Source: Cavia porcellus (Eukaryota; Chordata; Mammalia; Rodentia; Caviidae). From it: a stretch of DNA of 64,000 nt. Location of the stretch: assembly GCF_034190915.1 (NCBI RefSeq), contig NW_026947506.1, forward strand, positions 33,149,748 to 33,213,747, read 5' to 3'. Each line of letters opens with the position of its first letter. The first letter of the stretch is position 1. The notes beneath the pieces were generated by a model, which saw only the letters and a program-made list of their open reading frames with translations, ran no database searches and was not told the origin of the DNA. This document shows positions 56,881 through 64,000 of the stretch, piece after piece. Position numbers and translations under genes: made by a program.

Positions 56881-59800
56881 TTCTGAATTGATAGGCAATG
56901 CCCCGAACCTTGATGATCATACTGCTTTTGTTTGGAATTGCTGCTAAGTGAATATCTTTTTTTTCCTCATAAAACAATGCTCATCCTGCTTAGCTAATCA
57001 GTGCTATTTGCTTTATTCTATAAGATCTTTCTACAAATCTGTTCAATTTTGCTGAAGTCATGCTTTTTTGCAGGCAACGCTGCTATTGAAGTACAGTGGA
57101 AATCTTTATGTTCAAGATTTGGGGGAAGCACATTCAAAGCTCTGATACAACTCAGAAATTATAAAAGGAAATAATTATTACTATAGAGAAGAAATATCAC
57201 CCCAGTCTGTGCTAATGCACTTAACTGTCAAACAAAGAGATCTTTAAGATGATGGAGCACACAGCACGCAGCACGCGGGAGAAAAATGGGAAAGAAAAAT
57301 GCGACTGTGATTTGTTCTGAGGACTCTCACAGAAGGGCTCACGTTCCACTTTGTAGTCATTTGCTAAGAAAATCCTCGAGAATTGTGGAGGGAAGATTCG
57401 GGCTGGGCCCAACATGCTGAGATCAGGCAGTGGGGGGAAGCCAGCATTCAGACTGGAAAAATGCAGTTGTGGTTCACAACCAGCATGGAGCAGAGACATA
57501 AGCAGAGTGGGTGGAGAGAGGTGGGGTGGAGGCCCCCACGCCCGCAGGGCAGGATGTTACCTTCAAGGCAAAGTGAGAATGGGGACGAGGAACAAGGCAG
57601 TGCTCACCCTAGAGATACTTGGCTGGGTCCTCACTATGCCTCCATATGGTCTGTATTGTGTTTTAAGGCTCAGCAGTGATAAAACGTCTTCATGAGGTCA
57701 CTCAACTCAGGTAGCTGTCACTCATGCCTCTATTCCTCAACCTACCCTAAAGTTTGGGTAAATAGATACTATGTTCTGAGTGGCAAAGGTCAAACTGGAT
57801 ATTTCTTTGGTGAATTATGTGTTACTAGAATTATTTTCAGGGCTTCTTTAATGTGATGTGTGGGCTGGCCAATGCCTTGATGCTCCAAATGAACTTGGAG
57901 GAGGAAGAAGAAGACAGAAAATGGCAAGGAAAGAAGGCAGGAAAGAAGGCAGAGAGGAGGGCAGGAGGAGGGGCTGGACCATGAAGTGGCCTCTGTTACA
58001 AAAACAGTAATCTATGGAACTTCCACAAGACTGGATCCGGGAACAGTTTCCTCCCATGAAGATCTACTCTCAAACCCAAAGCTAAACTTGTGGTCCTGCT
58101 CCGTGGCCTGCCATCAACATCCCAGCTTCTCAGGTGGAGCCAAGGTCTTCCCTGGCTGGCCCCCATCGTTTGCACTTCAGGCACCACACCGGACCCCACA
58201 CCACCGTGCTCTCATCCCTGTCTGCAGCAATGGCCAGTTGCATCTGTGCATTTACTCAGCAAAAGCTTAGCAAGGTTAGCAACAAAACGGATTCAGCCCC
58301 AGCCCTGCTGAACCCTCCTAGAGAGCCCTCGTGCTAGTAGGCAGAGTCCCAACTTCCAGCAGGTACCACGAGGATTTTTACCGCCAATGTCCTGCTCATT
58401 CTAATAGACCTTCTTCCTCCAAGGCCCAGAGCTGGCCTCCTAGCCTCTGTGCCTCCCTTTGTCTTTTGCTCTCTCTTGGGTGTTGACAATGGAGGTTGAC
58501 AGATGCCAGCTCCACCCAGCTGATGAGCTCTTTCACACTCCACTGGGAAGCCCTTTAGCCTCCTTCTGTCCTTCAGCAGCAAATTGGGGCGGGCAGGCAA
58601 AATCCATGGTTCTCCGGGCTCGCAGGGCTCTGGGTACAGTCCCAGCCCTGTAGCATCTCAGTCATTGCTCTCTCCTTGCTGTTCTTTAAGTCTGTGTCCC
58701 TTCCAAGGCTGTGGGACAAGGATGAGTGTCTCCTGCTCTTTCAAGGGCACAGGCTCTGCCTGGAAGATAGGGTTGAGGTGTTAATAGTATGTGGGATTTA
58801 TTTTTATTGCAGATTATAAGACACACAGACACAGAAATGACAGGAAGGAGGAAGCCCTGAAATCCGGAGGCGGGAGCACCAGGCACAGCAGCAAGGAGTG
58901 GGTGACGGTAGGGGACACACACCAGCCACAAGACAGAAGGAGGGGGAAAGAATGCCAGGCAAGAGGCTTTGCTGTGGGCTCCAGGGAGAGGAGAGGGCCG
59001 GGCAGGACAGCAGGCTTCCAGTGGGCTAGTTAGGGAAGCTTTAGTGAACTCGGATTTGAGGACTGTCCCTAGTTGTCTGGTGCTGGCCTTGGGTGACAAG
59101 GAAGGGACTTCAGGGGACAGCATCTCTGCGAAAAGATGGCTGGGTGTGGATTCTGTGTGTGCAGGTTTACCTCAGAGAGGAGGACTCGTGAGGTGAGCTG
59201 TGTGATGTTTACAACTGGCTGACTCTGGGTGAGGCTACTCTGCCTTCAATATCAACAAGGTGCCAGCATCAGAAGCCTTAGAACATACATGACTTGGTTT
59301 GGCTCACCTGTTCCAAACAAGATGAGCTATCGTGGTGAGATGACAGATAGCCGTGTCTGTGGGGGCCCAGGGTATGAGCACCAGGAAGACAAATGACAGA
59401 GGTACCCACTTTAAATCCTGTCACTTCACCCATCTCTCCACGCTGGCTTCTGGCCTTGCACAAGGCAGAGAAGATGATGCCGTCTCTTTGGCTTGGTGAA
59501 TGGACTGAACTGGCACTCAGTAACCAGCTCATTTGCTGTCCTCTGCCTGCCACCAAGGGCGACTGTGAGCTGGGCCTCTGCCCTGGGCTGGGGACCCTGA
59601 GACAGTGCTCATGGCAGTGCCAGGATGTTTAACAGGGAGAGCCCTTGGGGCCACATTTATAGCGGCAAGAGAATCTAGCCACCTGCATCCGCAACCAAAG
59701 CCTCTTCTGGGGCCCTGTGTGCTCAAATGGCCTCTGGAGAAGGCCCCTGTTGGCTAAGAGAAGTGGGCCTCTGCAGCCACTCTGGGAGCCCTGGGGCCCC

Positions 59801-60582
59801 AAGGGATGCATAGACCCCTGGATGCAGAGCAGAGAGGCTGAGGGCTTCCCAGAGGAGGAGGCTGGAGCAGTTCCCAAAGGAGGAGCTTGTGGCTGTTACC
59901 GCACACCTAGCAGAACAACATGATGCAGGGGGAAACACAGAGGCTTGGCCTTGGCAGGCTCTGGCTGTTGGAGGAAGAAAGTCTGTCAGGATAAGCAGGG
60001 CGCTCCCGGGAAGTTGGACTTAGTGTGAGACAAGAAAGTCAGGTTGAAGGTGCGTGGCCATGGGGGACGTGGTGTCTACAAGTGCAGCAGTTTCTGCAGC
60101 GTACGGTGCTCCTGCAGATGAGCAGAGGCAGAAAAGGTTCCCATGGAGGGGACACAGTCCACACAGTGTGACATCTTGGGTGTCATCCAGTCTGCCTCCC
60201 ACCTCCTTGGCCCTTCAATTCACAGCTGCCTTTATTAAAGTGGTCCCTTGTTTACTGTCTATCAGCAAGATTTTTGCATTCATTCTGTCTTTAGCATATT
60301 ATTTTCCTATTTGCTTTTATTACAGGGTATGAAAATTACATCAGAGGAGGGAGACATTATATTGAGTGTACACACACATCCTGTAGTGGGTTCATTACGT
60401 GTTAAGTAATTAGATTATTAGTGTTTTAAGTGCTCCATGGTATACAAAAATACTTGGTGGATCACTGCATAGGCTGGAGAGTTTGGAAAGAGTTTCAGTA
60501 ATTTTTGGAAATCAGGGGAGGGTGGGCAGTAAAAAAGCCCAGAACACAGCGTAATATTTTCCCATTTAAACTAACTGAAGAT
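56881..60582. other. No gene recognised
   Basis: Long repeat-poor stretch, GC-rich after 57900. Overlapping frames of 60-145 codons on both strands are not supported by any domain, splice pattern or family match. Confidence 0.4.
57895..57975 (+). repeat. Purine-rich tract
   Basis: GGA/GAA-rich with 'gaaagaaggcag' repeated. A decayed simple repeat. Confidence 0.65.
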
Positions 60583-60810
60583 AGCCAGGTGTGGCGGGGC
60601 ACGTCTGCAGTTCCAGCATTCTGTGAGGCTGAGGCAGGAGGATCCAAGTTTGAGCCAAGCCTGTGTAACTTAGTGAGATCCTGTCTCAAAATAAAAATTC
60701 AAAAGGGTTTGGGACATAGCTCAGTGTGAAGGCCCTGAATTCAATCCCCAGTGCAGGGGGACTGGGGGGAACCCCAAAGAAACGAAACAAAACAAAAAAA
60801 TAACAAAAAC
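60583..60810 (+). mobile_element. B1-ID dimer SINE
   Basis: 'agccaggtgtggcggggcac', 'gaggctgaggcaggaggatc', ID part 'tttgggacatagctcagtg', 'ttcaatccccagtgc', long A-rich tail with C and G. Confidence 0.88.
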
Positions 60811-61489
60811 TAATGGAATACACTTTTCCATTACCGAAAGCGTTACTCTGTGACACATTTTGGTGGGCGAGGTGGTGGGGTTGGTGTGTCACTCAACTGA
60901 GAGATTTAGTTCATTCTTTTAAACTGCTACCTAGTATTCTGTCATATGGGTAAACCGAAGGCATGAATGTGGCTGTGTTGAAAGGTAGCTACTCTATCGA
61001 TGAAATTCAGTTTGTTTTCATTTTCCCATTGCACACACTATTGAAACAACCTTGAGCTGTGCACATGTTTTTCTTCCATGCCCACCAAGGCTGTACGAAT
61101 CATCTCGCTGCTCCCACACATGAGTCAGTAAACATCTTCCTCCACATCCTTCCTGCCTCATTGGTTTTACTCATGTAGGAGAAGTTTTCTGTAGTGGGGG
61201 AGTTTGCTGAAATGACACGTTTTAAAATCTAACCAACACTGTGAGGTTAATTCTCGTAAAGGTTGCAGCAGTTCACACGGGTGAACCCGAGGTGTGTGAA
61301 TCTCTGGCGTGGTCTTGCCATTGTGAGAAATAACTGTGCTTTTAATCCTTTGCTAATCCAGGACATGAAAAGTGGTATTCTGGTCATTAATTTAGTTTGC
61401 ATTTCCTATCAAAGCTTGACAGACACTTTCAATTTTCTCTTCTTTTTGAAAAAATCTGTTTATCTTTTCATATATTTTTCTCAGAAGTC

Positions 61490-61592
61490 TTAGTTTTCTC
61501 ATTCATAGAATGGGGAAATGGTATGTCGCTTGTGGGCATGGTAAAGATTTCATGAGTTGGTGCACCTGAAAGCTGCTATTATTATTAGTCCT
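61490..61592 (+). mobile_element. MIR fragment
   Basis: 'cttagttttctcattcatag', 'aatggggaaatggtatg', then 'ctattattattag': 3' half of MIR. Confidence 0.45.
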
Positions 61593-61854
61593 GGATGTCA
61601 CCCTCCCGGTGACTGTGCTCATCGGGTCACCTGGGAAGGCTGACGTAAGAGAGACCAAGTGACGGGCGGGCTGCCTTCAGGAGCCGGCAGCCGCAAACTG
61701 AGCATAGACCATGGCCACTGTGAGAAGCTCAGGAACAGAAAGGAGGAGCGACTTTGGCAGGGATGGTTTTGGGGATCTGATCCTGAGAAATAACTTTAGG
61801 AATAGCATGGATGAAACATTCCACATGTTCCAGCATCTTTAGTAGACAACCTTA

Positions 61855-62015
61855 CAAAAGGACAGGACCCATAATTTATTTCCATCCCAAGGCTCAGAGG
61901 GCCTAAGCAGTCTGGCCTGGGTCACACAGCATGTGAATGGCAGAGAAGGAATCAGAACCCGGGATTGTCTGACCCCTCAGTCCTTGAATGCTCTACCATC
62001 CCATCTTAGGTAACT
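61855..62015 (-). mobile_element. MIR SINE
   Basis: 'gggtcacacagcatgtgaat', 'ggcagagaaggaatcagaac', 'ccttgaatgctctaccatc': reverse MIR, nearly full. Confidence 0.65.
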
Positions 62016-62927
62016 GAACGAGCTGGTTTTCAAGTGACACTAATCTCGGACCACTTGGATCAAGCATGCGGTCTAAATATTGCCATTTCTACATTTCTTT
62101 GCTAGAGTTTAAGAAAAAAAATGGAAAACTCCCCAAGCTGTTACATAGTCTTCTGCATTTCTGTTTCACGCAGGAGATGCATTTGTTACCACACTAATTA
62201 GAGCAGAAATTAACTGAAATGTTGAGTTTTAGCAGAGAGCAATTCAGCTGCAGGTGCCAGTAATTAGTCAAAAATGAATCATTTGATGTTTGTAGACACA
62301 CAGTCTTCTCAACTTTCTACTCAGAAATAAACTTCGTGAACATATTGTTCTAAATCAGTCCTGCTAATACATGTGTCTATCTTAATGCTGTAATTCAGTA
62401 TAAATATTTTAAATAAATCAATAATGTTGTCCTCCGGTAGCGGTACAGAAATGAAATTTTCCGTACAAAAATAAGAATAAAATATTTTTAGTGAGATTGG
62501 CAGAAACCTGAAAAACAGCCACACATTATTAGTTCCTTGCTCTTTCTTTCTTTTTATTTTCCTCTTTTCTTTCAGTTTCTTGCGGTATAAATAATTCACT
62601 TCCAATATCCCGTCCTGAGCAAGGACTGAGCCAATAAAATAAACAGAGAATGGTGGATATGTGCAGGCTTGGAAGTGGCATTAGAAATCACTCTTATTCT
62701 AGACGCTCACTTGTTAGCCCAGATTTCACTGCTCAGTCACAGTGGGTGTGAGTTCTGACACAGAAGGAGAAAAAAACTAAATGTAGAGGGAGAGGTGTCT
62801 GTGCCTTGGTGAGCAGAATCTATTTCATTATCCAGCCAGGTAAGTTGGCCAATTACAAGTGACAAGAGCACCTATATTTTCATCAGGTGAAACAAGAGCC
62901 CAGAAATTATTTTTTCTCATGAGCAGC

Positions 62928-62964
62928 ATTTGCATGCACATATTATATTTGCATGCACATATTA
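62928..62964 (+). repeat. Tandem duplication carrying two octamer motifs
   Basis: atttgcatgcacatatta occurs at 62928-62945 and 62947-62964. Each copy starts with ATTTGCAT, the reverse of the POU/Oct octamer. Followed by a short GT tract to about 63000. Confidence 0.75.
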
Positions 62965-64000
62965 GTGCATGTGTGTGTGTGATGCATGTATATGTGTGGG
63001 GTTGTGTTTGTTGTGTGCATTTGTTTTAAGGCTTGGGATCAGTGCCTGCATCAGCCATAGCCCTACCAAGCACATCCCCACCATGGGGAACTGAGTCCAG
63101 CTGTCTCATCCTTGACCTGGAGAGGTGCCTGACCTTTCTTCACCAGGTGTGGCTCTGGAGTCTTCAGCTGCCCTGTTTGGAATGAGGAATCTGCATACCC
63201 GCAGATCTTGGATGGGCTTCACAGGTGGCTGAGGCTGACTCTCCTGCAGCCAGAAGTGAGGCCAGACACCCAATCTGCTGCCATCCCAGTCAACAGCACC
63301 TTTCTGGGGGCACAGGGGAGCTGGTCCTTCAGATTTTCCTCAACAAGTCAGCATCTTGAGAGATATCTGGTACAACAGATACAAATTTACCAACTAGATA
63401 TAAATCCATGAATTCACGATTGTTTTTAAAAAGAGAAACCCTCTTGGATAATCTTGGATTATCTTCAGCTCGTTATTTTGAAAATTGGCCAATAAAGGGA
63501 AGCGTGTAAACATCTCTCCTACCTTTCCCAGCAGTGATACCTCATGCCAAATGAGCAAGGGTTATGTAGAACAGATCCTCAGAGAAGTGATCCTGCTGAC
63601 TGTTGCAGAGGGATGTAGAAGCATTTGCATCCTCTAGTGAATTAACCCATCTAAACAATGACCAGCAGAGGTCCCCCCAAAAAACATAAGCCAAGCAATT
63701 TTCATCCCCCATGGAAGGATGTATCATTATGAAATGAGATATTCTTACCAAATACAAAACCTGAACTGGACCAAGACTCTAGCTCCAACTACCAGTCCAC
63801 AGCAAATAGGAGGAGAGAAGAAGATGTCAAATAAAAACATAAAGATGTCATCTCTAAAATCCAGATTATGGTAAACAGGACAAATAACCCAATGATCTTG
63901 TTAAGTAAATTGCAAAGAGAAGAAATAGATGGGTCAATCGCAGTGAATGAATCTTAACTGAATTCCAACTCATATTTTAAAATGATACAAGGAAAAAATA

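Larger units (their letters stand above)
60811..64000. other. Mostly unassigned; AT-rich repeat-free block at 62040-62600
   Basis: Besides two MIRs and the octamer duplication, no family is certain. 62040-62600 is AT-rich with words such as 'ccacactaattagagcag' and 'gccagtaattagtcaaaaat'. The last 500 bases look like an old dispersed repeat I cannot name. Confidence 0.35.

Overview
This window is mammalian nuclear DNA, intergenic or deep intronic, from a rodent outside the mouse/rat group. The evidence is its repeat content. There are about 35 short interspersed elements. Most are dimers: a 7SL-derived B1 unit (internal text such as 'ggaggctgaggcaggagga') followed by a tRNA-like ID unit ('gctggggatgtagctcagtg', then 'ttcaatccccagtac'). 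This B1-ID dimer is known from squirrel-, dormouse- and beaver-type rodents and not from mouse. Stand-alone ID elements and a longer monomeric B1 are also present. A beaver-like or squirrel-related genome is my guess; the species cannot be fixed from the sequence alone.

I recognise no cellular protein-coding exon, tRNA, rRNA or CRISPR array. The only convincing coding region is the 350-codon ORF1 of a LINE-1-type retrotransposon at 43148-44200. All other long open frames look like chance frames, often made of SINE, microsatellite or LTR sequence.

The main feature is a full-length element at 42399-45546, flanked by a perfect 16-base target-site duplication. It has a GC- and CpG-rich 5' UTR with a YY1-like site at its first bases, an intact ORF1 protein (coiled coil, RRM, C-terminal domain), and then about 1.35 kb of AT-rich sequence with no ORF2 (no endonuclease, no reverse transcriptase), ending in AATAAA and a poly-A tail. 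This is the layout of a half-LINE-1 (HAL1), which depends on an autonomous L1 for reverse transcriptase. Two shorter copies of its 3' end lie at 4003-4381 and 55692-55842, so the 3' module belongs to a multi-copy family.

Layout by region. 1-3.5 kb: old LTR and DNA-transposon remnants. 3.5-5.2 kb: a four-part nest, an MLT1 LTR split by an L1 that is itself split by a HAL1-type 3' fragment and an ID element. 5-15 kb: L1, MLT2, MLT1, SINEs and two short hAT-like transposons. 15-32 kb: sparse SINEs, an L2, MIRs and long stretches without recognisable repeats. 33-34 kb: an L1 split by a MER1 transposon, itself split by a MaLR LTR. 39-42 kb: an L1 with an ID, and a third hAT-like copy with an ID inside it. 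42.3-46.8 kb: an antisense L1 ORF2 remnant that hosts the half-L1 and two SINEs. 47-61 kb: dense SINEs, including one dimer split by a MaLR-type LTR. 61-64 kb: mostly unassigned sequence with a MIR and an AT-rich block.

The elements depend on each other: SINEs and the half-L1 borrow the L1 machinery, and the nesting gives a relative time order for the families. Repeat family names come from recognising consensus-like text by eye, not from a database search.
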